Part shown: positions 12,913-22,984 of the stretch, in pieces
Layout of the letters: every line of letters begins with the position of its first letter
Numbering within the stretch: position 1 is the first letter of the stretch
Source: Dentipellis sp. KUC8613
Taxonomy: Eukaryota > Basidiomycota > Agaricomycetes > Russulales > Hericiaceae
Direction of reading: 5' to 3'
DNA length: 64,000 nt
NCBI GenBank assembly: GCA_002286715.1
Contig: NSJX01000009.1
Span: forward strand, 683,966-747,965
Notes under the pieces: model-generated
What the model was told of the DNA's origin: nothing
Seen by the model: the letters and a program-made list of their open reading frames with translations, nothing else
Database searches by the model: none
Translations under genes and position numbers: made by a program

Positions 12913-13008
12913 GGGCACATGGTGTAGTTGGTTATCACGCTCGCTTAGCATCTCCAGTTGCGAGCTTTCGTTTGCGAGAGGTGTCCGGTTCAATTCCGGA
13001 TGTGTCCA
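12913..13008 (+). tRNA. tRNA-Ala (AGC) with 22 bp intron
   Basis: Acceptor GGGCACA pairs with TGTGTCC. The A box is TGGTGTAGTTGG, anticodon AGC sits in TTAGCAT, and the B box is GGTTCAATTCC. A 22 bp intron follows the anticodon, before the second anticodon-stem half GCGAG. Identical, intron included, to the copy at 17793. The 3' end plus about 40 bp of flank recur, diverged, at about 13334. Confidence 0.9.
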
Positions 13009-13512
13009 TACATGGAGATTACATTCGTTTTTACTTTATTTTTATATAATTACAGCTCTATACGAAGCAGTAGACTCGGAGTTCCAGCTGTTTAGAGATC
13101 GATAGACCGCACAAGAATTCTTTTGCACAGTCGCGTATCAGGAGCGCTCGGAGAGTTCCATGCTCCGCCTACTGACTTTTGCGACTGGCATGGGCAGACA
13201 CGCGGGGCGGCGTTGACGGCTTCAATCGGGGCGCGAAACCTGTGACACGCGACTATGCAAAAAGTTGTCGACGAGGTCTATCGATCTCTAAACAGCTGTC
13301 ATCGACCTCATTGAACTTGCCTTGATCGCATAGCTGTGTCCAGACATGGTGATGACATTCTTTTTTTATTCATTTCCCAGCTTTGACCGATCGTAGCTGA
13401 CCGATACTCGACCGCACCTCGGTCACTGCGGGCTGTGACTCGTCCACGAGGGTTTGGTTATAATATTGTACATTTTATTTTACAAAGGGCATGCAGAGTG
13501 CTACGTTCTAGC
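13009..13512. other. Intergenic with MITE-like element and tRNA-flank duplicate
   Basis: Contains a short terminal-inverted-repeat element and, after it at 13334-13375, a diverged repeat of the tRNA 3' end and flank (TGTGTCC-A-ACATGG then a T-rich tract). Confidence 0.5.
13085..13298. mobile_element. MITE-like element with 24 bp perfect terminal inverted repeats
   Basis: The left end 13085-13108 begins CAGCTGTTTAGAGATCG and is the exact reverse complement of 13275-13298. Total length is 214 bp with no coding capacity. No convincing target-site duplication was seen beyond TC, so the family is unknown. It could instead be a chance-free inverted duplication of other origin. Confidence 0.55.
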
Positions 13513-15015
13513 CTACTCAATGACGACGCCCTCCGGCGTCCTGTTCCACCCCAGCCACTCATATTTCCACCCGAACGCCTCGCCCGGCTCCGAGTACGGG
13601 TACACGATCAGCTGGCGGTGCTTCCCCGGCTGCTCGTGGATGCTGTTGATCGCCGTCATGTCCGCCTCGTCCAATTTCACCAGCTGCGAGCCACGGTGCC
13701 GATGTGAGTACCAAAATCCAAGGATAAGTGAGTGAAAAGGGCAAGACGTACGGTGATGTTGGCCTTCATGCGCTCCGCGTTGGCGCTCTTCGGGATGGCG
13801 ACGACCCCGCGCTGCACGCTCCAGCTGATGAGGATCTGCGCGATCGTGGCCTTATACTTCTCCGCGAGCCCGGTGATCGTGGGGTCAGCGAAGAGCGCAG
13901 GGATGGACTCCTTCTCTGGATGCGGCTGGCCTGCGCGCGCCCATAATTGATTTTTTTAATTTGGTTTTTGTATGGGAAGGATAGAAGGAGGCTTACCGAG
14001 AGGCGAGTACGCCGTGAGCAGGATCCCGTGCTCTTCGCAGAAGGCTTTGAGATCGAGCTGCGGGAGGAACGGGTGCAGCTCGACCTGGTTCGTTGCTGGG
14101 ATCACTTTGCAGTGCGGGAGGAGTTGGGTGAGGGTCTTGATGGAGAAGTTGGAGACGCCGATGGATTTCACCTTGCCTGTGGCGTTGTTAGTTAGGCAGG
14201 TGAAGATGTTAGAGTGATGGCAAGCATACCGGTGTCGAGAAGCTTCTCCATTTCTTTCCATGTGTCGACGATGGTGGGGAAATCCTCTGGTGTGAAGGCC
14301 TTTCCTGGATTAAGTGCGACATAGTCAGTCAGGCGTCACGGACTACAGTTGGATGAGACATACTATCCACGATATGATTCGGCCAGTGAATCAAGTAGAG
14401 GTCAATATAATCGACCCCGAGCTTCTGAAGCGATTCTTCGAAGGACTCGCGAACGTGGGAGTGATCGAAGCTGAGAGGATTCTCTCGAGATAAGTATACT
14501 GACTCGTAGAATAGAAGTAACGTGTATTCACATACCCGAGTTTGGTCGTCACGAAGAGCTCTTCTCTCGGAATTCCGGACTCGCGGATTGCTCTTCCGAC
14601 TTGCTCTTCGTTCGCTATGAAATCGGATGTCAGTGACCTATAGTCAGAACACCGTCCAAGTTTTCCGACGCACCGTATCCGGCAGCCTATATCACGGAGT
14701 AAAATAAGAATTTGTGGAACGCGTCGCACATCACGACTTACTGTATCGAAATGCCTGTATCCAGCCTACCATATGTGAATGTCAGATTCTAGCGGGAAAG
14801 CAAACGCGAAAGATAAACTTACCGCCAAAGCCTTCGTGCACATGTCTTTCACAAGCTCACCCCCTCCAACGTCCCCCATCCAGCACCTGCACTTCCATTA
14901 ACAATCAGTCAGTTCCCGTACACAATATATTCCTGAAACTCTGAAAAACGCACCCCATACCGATAGACGGCACCTTCTGGCCGTTATTGAAAGTGAAGTA
15001 CGGAATATTTGCCAT
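13513..15015 (-). CDS. Aldo-keto reductase
   Basis: Ten exons on the minus strand (15015-14954, 14886-14823, 14765-14742, 14686-14674, 14614-14536, 14470-14364, 14304-14230, 14176-13997, 13930-13752, 13683-13513) join to 317 aa, the family's usual length. The catalytic tetrad is visible: D49 in RHFDT, Y54 in AAGY, K79 in TTKLG, H109 in [17 protein letters not shown] and [14 protein letters not shown] (NADPH-binding side) are typical. The protein should reduce aldehydes or ketones with NADPH as a cytosolic TIM-barrel monomer. Closest groups by motif are the glycerol/aldose reductase-like fungal AKRs; substrate cannot be told. A 13 bp exon 4 is required to keep the frame. All introns are GT-AG. 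Confidence 0.95.
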
Positions 15016-16834
15016 TAGAGCTGTCGAAGTGGTCAGTTTACTGTGTACGCCCACTGGCAGAGACGAATCCCACCTTTATATTAGCAGATTGAAACACACG
15101 CGTTTGTTATCAGCCTGCCGATATTGACGGTGACGCGGTCGGACGGCAGTATTGGTCTGCCGCTACCAAGGCGGATTTATAAGAGCTAGAGCTCGTCGTT
15201 GACGTCATTCAGCTCGAAATCTGTGGCCCACTTGCTTCCGTCCCAGGGCGAAACGAGTAGCATAGCGGCGAAGATTGAGGATGGGGGAAGTTTCAGCGGG
15301 GGTTGCACGATGCATGGGCTCGAGGGCGGCATCCTGGCAAGCAATGAGTAAGTCCGTGGAGCGTGATCAGGACTGCAGCGTCTATTCGCGCCGGCCCGGA
15401 ACACCCCGGCGTCCCGACTCCCGATCGTCCGTAGCAGACGACTCGGACAGTGGCAAACTGTTTATTAAGTATCCTCTCCTCCACCAAGGTCACTGGTCGT
15501 ATTCCGTTTCGAAGACACTGCACACTAGAAGCATCAAGTCTGTAAGCCTGTATGTTCTCTATGATCAATTTGTGAGTAGACTAAACGGCGCTTCTCTTGC
15601 AAACGTTTCATGATCACTTACTGTTCTAGGTTTGATCACGGGCGATTGGTCGAACAAACGGTTTGAAAGTCTCTGTACCTCAAACAGTCTTCGGAATGCG
15701 TGGAAGTATAGCAAAGTGTTCCAAGTGCCCGTGACTGCTTCTGAGCGCAGTGGCCTGGGTTTTCAAAGGAGCTCGGTGGCCTTCGAGTGCTACGAGGATT
15801 CTATGGAAAAGGCTCGTGGTGAGGCGGTGGAGCATATTCGTCACGAGCACATGATACGCGCCAGCTTCTTCAATCTTAACCTCGATCACATCCAGCGTTT
15901 TCAGGTAAGGCGAGTGCACTACGGCTCCCTGTAGTCGTGAGCTCCTTCACGCACCCCACTAACGGCTGAGGAGACCACATGTCCGAGTGTTCACTGTCGG
16001 ACCTTCTTCCTCGCGCTAATGTCACGGTGGTTCGGGTACAGCGCTGCTTCTGCCCTGCCTCCAGGTCCTCCAATAAGGCTCGAAATCCCCCAACAAGCTA
16101 TAAAGCGTTTAAATTGTGTAGTTCCTGCACGTTTGCATCATACGTCATGGTCCACTCCTCGTAACTCCTTGCGTATGGGGGTCTACTGGCCCGTTGACAG
16201 CGACGCGCCAACGGATCCCAGCTCAAGTGCAGCGCCGATCTCGCTTGTGCAGTTCGTAAGTTCTGCGCGTCTGCTAATTTTAGGATTGTGCTGATTGACG
16301 CGTACGCAGTACAGCTCTATACACTATGGCGCCGAAGTCGTGACGTCTGTAAAGCTTTAGAACTTCAAACTATGACTCGAATGCATCTCAACAGCATGCC
16401 ACGGTATTATCTGCGCTCTTCGCATGTGCAGGGAGCTTCCCTAGTTGCCTGTGTATCTCCCAATCTTCTCGAGTGCAAACCATCAATGCTTCCAGAAGGG
16501 TGTCAGCGGAATGCGAGTCACCCTCCTTTGTCAAGCACTTTGAATAGGCCCAACGGGATCTTCATTCCATTCTCATATTGACAGCGTTATTCTTGCCCAC
16601 GCACAGCGCCCCGCGGACACGAACGAATATTCGTCTCTTTGAAGCGTCAGGATGCGCAGTACACGCGCCAAATAGCCTGTCACGATGTGCACTCACTCTC
16701 GTATTGAACGAGGGTCCGACTTCAATCAATGTTCCGCCCACCTGCTGGAGTCGACTTCACATTTCCTTCGCACCATGGAGAGGGCAGCCCGTGCGCACAT
16801 CTGCATGTCTTTAACGCCCTCCATACATCGCTCC
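15016..16834. other. Intergenic, nothing recognised
   Basis: About 1.8 kb between the reductase and the second KP4-like gene. Frames of up to about 110 codons exist on both strands (for example 15632-15934) but show no motif and no plausible intron continuation. The left 150 bp is the reductase promoter. Confidence 0.4.
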
Positions 16835-16841
16835 TATAAAA
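16835..16841 (+). promoter_or_regulatory. TATA box of KP4-like copy 2
   Basis: TATAAAA about 130 bp before the ATG at 16970, nearly the same spacing as in copy 1 (133 bp). An AGCAGCACAAGCAGAAC leader follows. Confidence 0.6.
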
Positions 16842-16969
16842 CGAGCATGAAGAGAGACTAAAGCAGCAGCACAAGCAGAACAAGCAGTTCAGTGCCCACC
16901 TTCAGACATCCTTACCACAAGTGCGCATTGTCATCTTCGTTCGCACCTAAACTCACCAAGTCTCCAGCC

Positions 16970-17414
16970 ATGAAGACCTTCTTCGTCGCTCTCGTCTCCG
17001 TCATCGCCGCAGTCGCAGCTTCTCCGGCCGCTACGAGCAACCTCACGAGCCCCATCGCGCTCTACAGCAACAACTGCAAGGGCAGCGGCCTCTGCTCGTC
17101 CGACATCGACGACGACTGCCGCAGCGCCATCAACAGCGTCGTCGCCGGCGACACGTACTCTGACCAGGCGCAGTTCTCCGTCGGGCATTGCTACAGTACG
17201 TCCGGGTCCTTTTTTTGCTCGGGACGTGAGCGCGCAGGCTGATTCGTCCGCAGTGATTTACGCTACGAATGGCGCTGGTGCGCAGCCGGTCTCGGGCCAG
17301 ACTATCATCAATACGGCCAACACGATCCTAAGCAACTGCAATCCCTGCGGGAGCTATGGCACGAACAATGCCGGGTGCTCCTCGTGCCATGTCACTCTGA
17401 ACTACCGCTCTTGA
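16970..17414 (+). CDS. Small secreted cysteine-rich protein, KP4 killer-toxin-like, copy 2
   Basis: Two exons (16970-17195, 17254-17414) give 128 aa, exactly the length and exon sizes of copy 1 (226 and 161 bp). The signal peptide covers about residues 1-18 (MKTFFVALVSVIAAVAA). The mature part keeps NNC-x-GSGLC, the HCY just before the intron, C-x2-C, and the second C-x2-C with the LNYRS end. Codon usage is strongly GC-ending, which suggests high expression. Opposite orientation to copy 1 and 11.8 kb away. Attribution to the KP4 family is by cysteine pattern; activity is unknown. Confidence 0.65.
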
Positions 17415-17792
17415 GCTACAGGCTGGAGAGGTAATGTTCGTGCACTTGCATATGTTGAACTTGGATGGAATATGATGATTTGTTCCTTTCAGGGCGATAA
17501 GCGTAGGCTTACGTAGCGAACAAGAATCTTGTACATGTAAATGACTGAAATTCGAACTTAGTGGGATCTTGTACCCCGCGATTTTGCCGTCAATAATGCT
17601 AGAATGGTCCGCGGACGCGACACGGATGTTAGCGTGCGGAACTCGACAAGTGCTGGAAAATGCAATACAATAGAAGCGAGACTAACATTACTTGTCTATC
17701 TGGCTCCCGCTCTGCATATGACTTGTTCCCCGAGCAGGTCCCCGAAGAAAGCAAACCTTTCCTGTTGTACAATCGAGTCAAGACCCCGACAT
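17415..17792. other. Intergenic, nothing recognised
   Basis: 3' flank of the KP4-like gene up to the tRNA; no coding signal. Confidence 0.5.
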
Positions 17793-17888
17793 GGGCACAT
17801 GGTGTAGTTGGTTATCACGCTCGCTTAGCATCTCCAGTTGCGAGCTTTCGTTTGCGAGAGGTGTCCGGTTCAATTCCGGATGTGTCCA
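17793..17888 (+). tRNA. tRNA-Ala (AGC) with 22 bp intron, second copy
   Basis: Identical over all 96 bp to 12913-13008, including the intron, but the flanks differ. The LTR retrotransposon begins 202 bp downstream. Confidence 0.9.
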
Positions 17889-17915
17889 CAAAAATTTTGT
17901 GTGAGAAATCATGTC

Positions 17916-17950
17916 TTCGAAGGAAGGAAGGAAGGAACTTCCGGAAGGAA
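17916..17950. repeat. GGAA-type simple repeat
   Basis: Imperfect (GGAA)n run interrupted by CTTCC, just downstream of the tRNA. Confidence 0.7.
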
Positions 17951-18090
17951 GGGCGGGCATACATGAGGTCGGCTTCAGGCGTGATGGTATGAATTTGAAT
18001 ACTCGGAGAGTTGTGTCCACTAAGAATCAGATGCAGTGTAATAGAAACTGGCCCCTGCAATACATTCTGGCGTCCTTGAAACCATTAATA

Positions 18091-18310
18091 TGTGAGGGCG
18101 TAGGGCGTTGAGGTCAGGTGTTGGTCGGGATGACGGTCGGGATGACGCCACGCGTTCATGTGGCTCTCGTCGCGTATGGTCCGTAACTTTTGATTCCGTG
18201 TATTTAGTCTCTCGAGGGCTTTCTTCCGTGCCCTCGAGTTCTCAACTCAGTGTCTTTTCGCCCACCATCTTGTCAGCTCTCTCGTCGTGCACTCTCGGCC
18301 GCCTCTGACA
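18091..18310 (+). repeat. 5' LTR
   Basis: 220 bp, TG...CA termini, same as the 3' LTR. It contains GAGTTCTCAA (18236-18245), the likely start of the R region by analogy with self-priming elements. Confidence 0.95.
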
Positions 18311-18356
18311 AGTTTGAGAACTCCCCATCAAAAACTCGTCATTCTATATTCACTTG

Positions 18357-21300
18357 ATGGCTAACCCTACCGAAAATAACAACTTTCCGTTTATGGACAC
18401 GACGTCCAACGCTGCTTCTCCCGCCCCTGAAGCCCCTAATCCTCAGCCCTTCGCTCAGCTCATCGACCTGCTCGCCCACAGCATTCACGAGACCCACGAT
18501 GCCCTCGAGAGACTAAATACACGGAATCAAAAGTTACGGACCATACGCGACGAGAGCCACATGAACGCGTGGCGTCATCCCGACCGTCATCCCGACCAAC
18601 ACCTGACCTCAACGCCCTACGCCCTCACATCCCCGCTTATGTCGGGTATGCTATCACACGAAACCGTAACGCAACTCAAGGTCCGTGACCATTCCGAGAT
18701 GATAGGCTTAGGACTGGTGTCCATGCCTTATCCCGTATTGTTGGGACTCGACTGGCTTCGCCGTCACAACCCATCCATCGATTGGATCCGTGGCGAGCTC
18801 AACCTTTCGTGCTGTGGCGCGAAACCCGACTCGCCTCTCTACGCTTTCGGGAAAAGTTATGGGAAGGATATTGATACGTCTCAATTTGATCATTCTCTTT
18901 TATCTGCTATTTCTATTCCTGCTCTTTCGAAAATGTTTCCTTCTGCTTACCCTATTATCTCTTCGACTCATCCCGGCTGTTGTCGGACGGAGTCTAGGTT
19001 GGAGGGTACTCATCCCGGCTGCTGTCGGACCGAGTCCCTTGCGTCTAGCGCGGAGTCGCCGCCGTCGCTTCCATCACGTTTCGAGTCTGCGTCTGGTTCA
19101 AGTCCGAGTGCCGATTCTCAACCTGGCTGTAGTCGGAAGGAGAATGCAGGTACGCCCACCCCTGTCGACATTGCTATTGTGAATTCTGCGCGCTTTCGGA
19201 AATACTCCAAGACGCGCGGCTGTCATGCGGTGTTTCGTTCTGCGGACCCAGAACATGCCTGTCGCATTTCTTCAGTCGACGAGGTAGATGACCTGGTTAC
19301 GCAATTTGTTCCTGCCAAATACCATGATTACGCCGACGTGTTCTCTGACGTCGAAGTTAATAAGCTCCCTGAGCATCGATCCTACGATATTGCGATTGAT
19401 CTCGAGGAAGGAGCTTCTCCACCGTTTGGTCCTCTGTATTCCTTATCGGAGGACGAACGTACTGCACTTGTGACTTATATTGACGAGTTCCTGAAGAAAG
19501 GATTTATCCGGAGATCCACGTCTTCAGCTGCTTCGCCAATTCTGTTCACAAAGCGCAAGAGTGGCGAACTTCGACTCTGCGTCGACTACCGTGGTTTGAA
19601 CGCGATCACAAAGAAGAATCGCTATCCGCTTCCGCTATGCGATGATCTTCTTGACCGTGTTCAAGGCTGTTCTATTTTCACTGTTCTTGATCTTCGTAAC
19701 ACTTTCAATCATGTTCGCATTCGCGAAGGAGACGAGTGGAAGACAGCTTTCCGCACGCATCTTGGCCTATTCGAATATCTCGTTATGCCATTCGGGCTGA
19801 CTAATGCCCCGGCGACTTTTCAAGCTCTCATTCAAGATACCCTCCGTGACTTGCTGGACATCACGTGTGTGGTATATTTGGATGATATTCTCATATTTTC
19901 CCGGTCGCCCGAAGAGCATGATGAGCATGTTCGACAGGTTCTCGATCGCCTTCGTCTCGCTCATCTCTATTGCAATGCGAAGAAATGCGAATTTGATCGC
20001 TCGGAGATTGAGTATCTCGGGTACGTTGTCAGTTCTGAGGGTGTCAAGATGAACCCGAAGAAACTTGACACGGTTCTTTCTTGGCCCGAACCTCACTCCG
20101 TTCGTGAAATTCGTTCCTTTCTTGGTTTTACTGGTTTTTATCGTCGTTTTATTGACAATTATGCAAAAATTGTCTTACCGTTGAACGCGCTGACGAAGAC
20201 CACTTCCTTTTGCGATCTCTCGCACGGCCTCCCGCCAGACGCGAAACGGTCTTTCGAGAAATTAAAGGCATCCTTTACTTCTGCGCCTTTAATTGCTTAT
20301 TTTAATCCCCTTCGTCCTTCTACCCTTGTCACGGATGCTTCAGATTTTGCCATCTCGGGTATTCTTCATCAACCCGATGATGATAATATTTTGCATCCCG
20401 TTTCATTTTATTCTCGCAAGTTGTCTCCTGCGGAGATTAACTACGAGATCCATGACAAGGAATTGCTCGCAATTATTGATTCTTTTCGTGATATGCGAAG
20501 TTGGCTTATTGGCACAGCTGTTCCAGTTACCGTCATTTCAGATCATAAGAATCTGGAATATTTTATGTCGGCCCGTCTTCTCAATCGACGTCAGGCACGC
20601 TGGTCCATATTTTTGTCTGAATTTAATTTTCGATTGGACTATGCGCCTGGCAAGAAGAATCCGGCCGACCCGCCGTCTCGACGATCCGACTACGCTCCTA
20701 AGGAGGGGGATGAGGTACTGAAGAACCAACTTCAAACGGTTCTGACGGCGCGTCACTGCGAACGCCTCTTTCCTGACTCCTACGCTTCGTCGTCTCGTCC
20801 TGACGCGTCAGACACGTCACTGGAACCTGTTGCTGGTATGACAACTTTTGATTTTGATGACCCGGACCTTCGTTCTCGTTTCGAGAATGCCTTTCGTACT
20901 GATTTAGAGTGGCGAGAAGCCCTGGCACAAGGAGACTCACGATTCACAGTTCGTGGCTCGTTGGTGTACCACGACGGGCATCTCTTCGTGCCTGAGGCTC
21001 TCCGGGTCGAGGTCCTGCGGTCCCGTCATGATTCCCCTCTTGCGGGACACCCAGGTCGAGAACGCACGCTCGATTTGGTGCGGCGCGACTACTCGTGGCC
21101 GCGCATGCAGAACTTCGTTCGTGACTACGTTCGGTCTTGCGACACGTGCTCTCGTGTCAAGGATGCACGGCATAAGCCTTACGGGCTGTTGCAGCCGTTG
21201 GAGATCCCGGACCGACCGTGGAAGTCACTCGCGTGGGACTTCATTGTTAAATTACCGAAGTCTCATGGTTTTGATTCAATTTGGGTTATCTGCGATAGGA

Positions 21301-22514
21301 TGACGCGTGCGGCTCACTTTCTAGCCGTTCTCGAGTCCTACGATGCGCCTGCGCTTGCCCGCACGTTCCTGGATCGGGTTTTCAGGCTGCACGGTTTCCC
21401 CGAGTCTGTGGTTACTGACCGCGGATCCACCTTCGTGTCGAGTTTCTTGACTAATCTCATGAAGCTCTGCGGCACGAAAATGAAACCGTCAACCGCGTAC
21501 CATCCAAAGACTGACGGTCTTACCGAGCGGACGAACCAGACCATCGAGGTCTACCTGCGCGCGTTTTGTTCCTATCAGCAGGACGACTGGGCTGACTATT
21601 TGCCTGTCGCCGAATTCGCCTTTAATAATTCCGTTAATTCTTCTACTCGGATGACGCCCTTCTTCGCTAATTCGGGCTACCATCCTACTTTTGACTTACA
21701 TCTTTCTGATCAAGCTTCGAATCCCGCCGCTCATGATATTGCTGCGCGTCTCGAGCTAATCCACGCTGAACTTCGTACAGAGTTAGCGCACGCGCAGGAT
21801 TACATGAAGAAATATTACGATGACCGTCACTTACCTGCACCTCAATTCCAACCCGGCGATCTCGTATGGCTGCTCCGTCGGAATATCAAGACTTCGCGTC
21901 CTTCCGACAAGCTTGACTATCGAAAATTGGGACCGTTCCGAGTGCTTGAGCTTCGCGGAAAGTCTTCATATCTCTTGAAGCTTCCGACCACGATGGCTCG
22001 CCTCCATCCCGTTTTCCATGTCTCGCTTCTCGAGCGGTACGTTGATCCATCGACGATTCCCGGACGCTCCGCCGTGCCTGCACCACGAGTCGAAATCGAC
22101 TTGCCCGATGATTCGACTGCTTATGACATCAAGGAGATCCTTGATTGTCGTCGAGTCGGGCGTCGCTACGACTATCTCGTGAGTTACAAGGACTTACCGG
22201 ACTCCGAGCGAAGCTGGGTTCCCTTCGCGGAACTCCCGACGTCGATGAACGAGGTGCTTGAACGGTTTCATCGTCGACACCCAAGTCTGCCGCATCCACC
22301 TCGGTTTGAGTTCATACGAACCGAGATGCGCGACGACGTACCTATCCCGGCGCCGCCAAATCCTTTCTATGCCCCGCCGCGTTCTCCTTCTCCGAAGCCA
22401 ACCCGTTATTTCGCGCAAGGATACGAGCCAGCCCCGCAGACCACGACTCGTTCCGGACGTATTTCACGTCCGCGTCGGCGCGCAGACGACGACCTCGCAG
22501 GCGCTCGGTCCTAA
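18357..22514 (+). CDS. Retrotransposon polyprotein: gag remnant, RT, RNase H, integrase, chromodomain
   Basis: One open frame of 1385 aa with no introns. The first about 48 residues resemble a chromoviral gag N-terminus. About 43 residues are then encoded by an inverted LTR piece. The frame resumes at the end of protease (GLDWLRRHNPSIDW). A linker follows with repeated HPGCCRTES and QPGCSRKE units. Reverse transcriptase has FGLTNAPATFQ and the catalytic YLDD. RNase H has DASDFAISG and YEIHDKELLAI. Integrase has an H-x-H/C-x2-C zinc site (SC-DTC) and a DDE core (AWDFIV, VTDRGS, and E in DGLTERTNQ). GPFRVLELRGKSSYLLKLP leads into a chromodomain (YDIKEILDCRR...YLVSYKDLP). RT, RNase H and integrase look catalytically complete. 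Gag capsid and protease active site are absent, so the element cannot package itself. Confidence 0.93.
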   Translation: MANPTENNNFPFMDTTSNAASPAPEAPNPQPFAQLIDLLAHSIHETHDALERLNTRNQKLRTIRDESHMNAWRHPDRHPDQHLTSTPYALTSPLMSGMLSHETVTQLKVRDHSEMIGLGLVSMPYPVLLGLDWLRRHNPSIDWIRGELNLSCCGAKPDSPLYAFGKSYGKDIDTSQFDHSLLSAISIPALSKMFPSAYPIISSTHPGCCRTESRLEGTHPGCCRTESLASSAESPPSLPSRFESASGSSPSADSQPGCSRKENAGTPTPVDIAIVNSARFRKYSKTRGCHAVFRSADPEHACRISSVDEVDDLVTQFVPAKYHDYADVFSDVEVNKLPEHRSYDIAIDLEEGASPPFGPLYSLSEDERTALVTYIDEFLKKGFIRRSTSSAASPILFTKRKSGELRLCVDYRGLNAITKKNRYPLPLCDDLLDRVQGCSIFTVLDLRNTFNHVRIREGDEWKTAFRTHLGLFEYLVMPFGLTNAPATFQALIQDTLRDLLDITCVVYLDDILIFSRSPEEHDEHVRQVLDRLRLAHLYCNAKKCEFDRSEIEYLGYVVSSEGVKMNPKKLDTVLSWPEPHSVREIRSFLGFTGFYRRFIDNYAKIVLPLNALTKTTSFCDLSHGLPPDAKRSFEKLKASFTSAPLIAYFNPLRPSTLVTDASDFAISGILHQPDDDNILHPVSFYSRKLSPAEINYEIHDKELLAIIDSFRDMRSWLIGTAVPVTVISDHKNLEYFMSARLLNRRQARWSIFLSEFNFRLDYAPGKKNPADPPSRRSDYAPKEGDEVLKNQLQTVLTARHCERLFPDSYASSSRPDASDTSLEPVAGMTTFDFDDPDLRSRFENAFRTDLEWREALAQGDSRFTVRGSLVYHDGHLFVPEALRVEVLRSRHDSPLAGHPGRERTLDLVRRDYSWPRMQNFVRDYVRSCDTCSRVKDARHKPYGLLQPLEIPDRPWKSLAWDFIVKLPKSHGFDSIWVICDRMTRAAHFLAVLESYDAPALARTFLDRVFRLHGFPESVVTDRGSTFVSSFLTNLMKLCGTKMKPSTAYHPKTDGLTERTNQTIEVYLRAFCSYQQDDWADYLPVAEFAFNNSVNSSTRMTPFFANSGYHPTFDLHLSDQASNPAAHDIAARLELIHAELRTELAHAQDYMKKYYDDRHLPAPQFQPGDLVWLLRRNIKTSRPSDKLDYRKLGPFRVLELRGKSSYLLKLPTTMARLHPVFHVSLLERYVDPSTIPGRSAVPAPRVEIDLPDDSTAYDIKEILDCRRVGRRYDYLVSYKDLPDSERSWVPFAELPTSMNEVLERFHRRHPSLPHPPRFEFIRTEMRDDVPIPAPPNPFYAPPRSPSPKPTRYFAQGYEPAPQTTTRSGRISRPRRRADDDLAGARS
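18501..18629 (-). repeat. Inverted internal LTR fragment, in frame with the polyprotein
   Basis: Reverse complement of LTR positions 1-129 (18091-18219) with no mismatch seen. The outer LTR end (TGTGAG) faces the protease remnant. The inner end starts at GCCCTCGAG, a 9 bp motif that may be shared microhomology with gag. No stop is introduced. Confidence 0.95.
20696..20713 (+). promoter_or_regulatory. Internal copy of the polypurine tract (candidate central PPT)
   Basis: TCCTAAGGAGGGGGATGA occurs here and, identically over 18 bp, at 22509-22526 against the 3' LTR. Here it encodes PKEGDE between RNase H and integrase. The 3' copy contains the polyprotein stop codon. Confidence 0.6.
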
Positions 22515-22526
22515 GGAGGGGGATGA

Positions 22527-22746
22527 TGTGAGGGCGTAGGGCGTTGAGGTCAGGTGTTGGTCGGGATGACGGTCGGGATGACGCCACGCGTTCATGTGGC
22601 TCTCGTCGCGTATGGTCCGTAACTTTTGATTCCGTGTATTTAGTCTCTCGAGGGCTTTCTTCCGTGCCCTCGAGTTCTCAACTCAGTGTCTTTTCGCCCA
22701 CCATCTTGTCAGCTCTCTCGTCGTGCACTCTCGGCCGCCTCTGACA
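22527..22746 (+). repeat. 3' LTR
   Basis: 220 bp, same as the 5' LTR, followed by the TAATA target duplication. Confidence 0.95.
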
Positions 22747-22984
22747 TAATATCGCTAGTCCAGTGCATTTTTGCGCAGGAAGATGCACTCGAACACATAC
22801 AATGCGTCGCTTGACAACAGGACCTATCAAATCCGACCCTTCTGAACATCAAAACGATCCACCAAAGCCTTATTTTAATCGATTTTATTGCATGGAATCA
22901 GGACAGAGTAGCAAAAACAGTGTATACAACAATTTATGGTCCCACAATGTCCCGTCGACAGGTAATGTATACATGGTGCGACAA

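Larger units (their letters stand above)
18086..22751 (+). mobile_element. Ty3/gypsy chromovirus, rearranged but with intact ends
   Basis: LTRs of 220 bp at 18091-18310 and 22527-22746 look identical. They begin TGTGAG and end CTGACA. The 5 bp target duplication TAATA lies at 18086-18090 and 22747-22751. A purine tract (AAGGAGGGGGATGA) abuts the 3' LTR. The site after the 5' LTR (TTGAGAACTC, 18314-18323) is the exact complement of GAGTTCTCAA inside the LTR (18236-18245), as in self-priming Tf1/sushi elements. Internally most of gag and the protease active site are missing, replaced by an antisense LTR piece (18501-18629). Identical LTRs point to a recent insertion. Confidence 0.97.
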
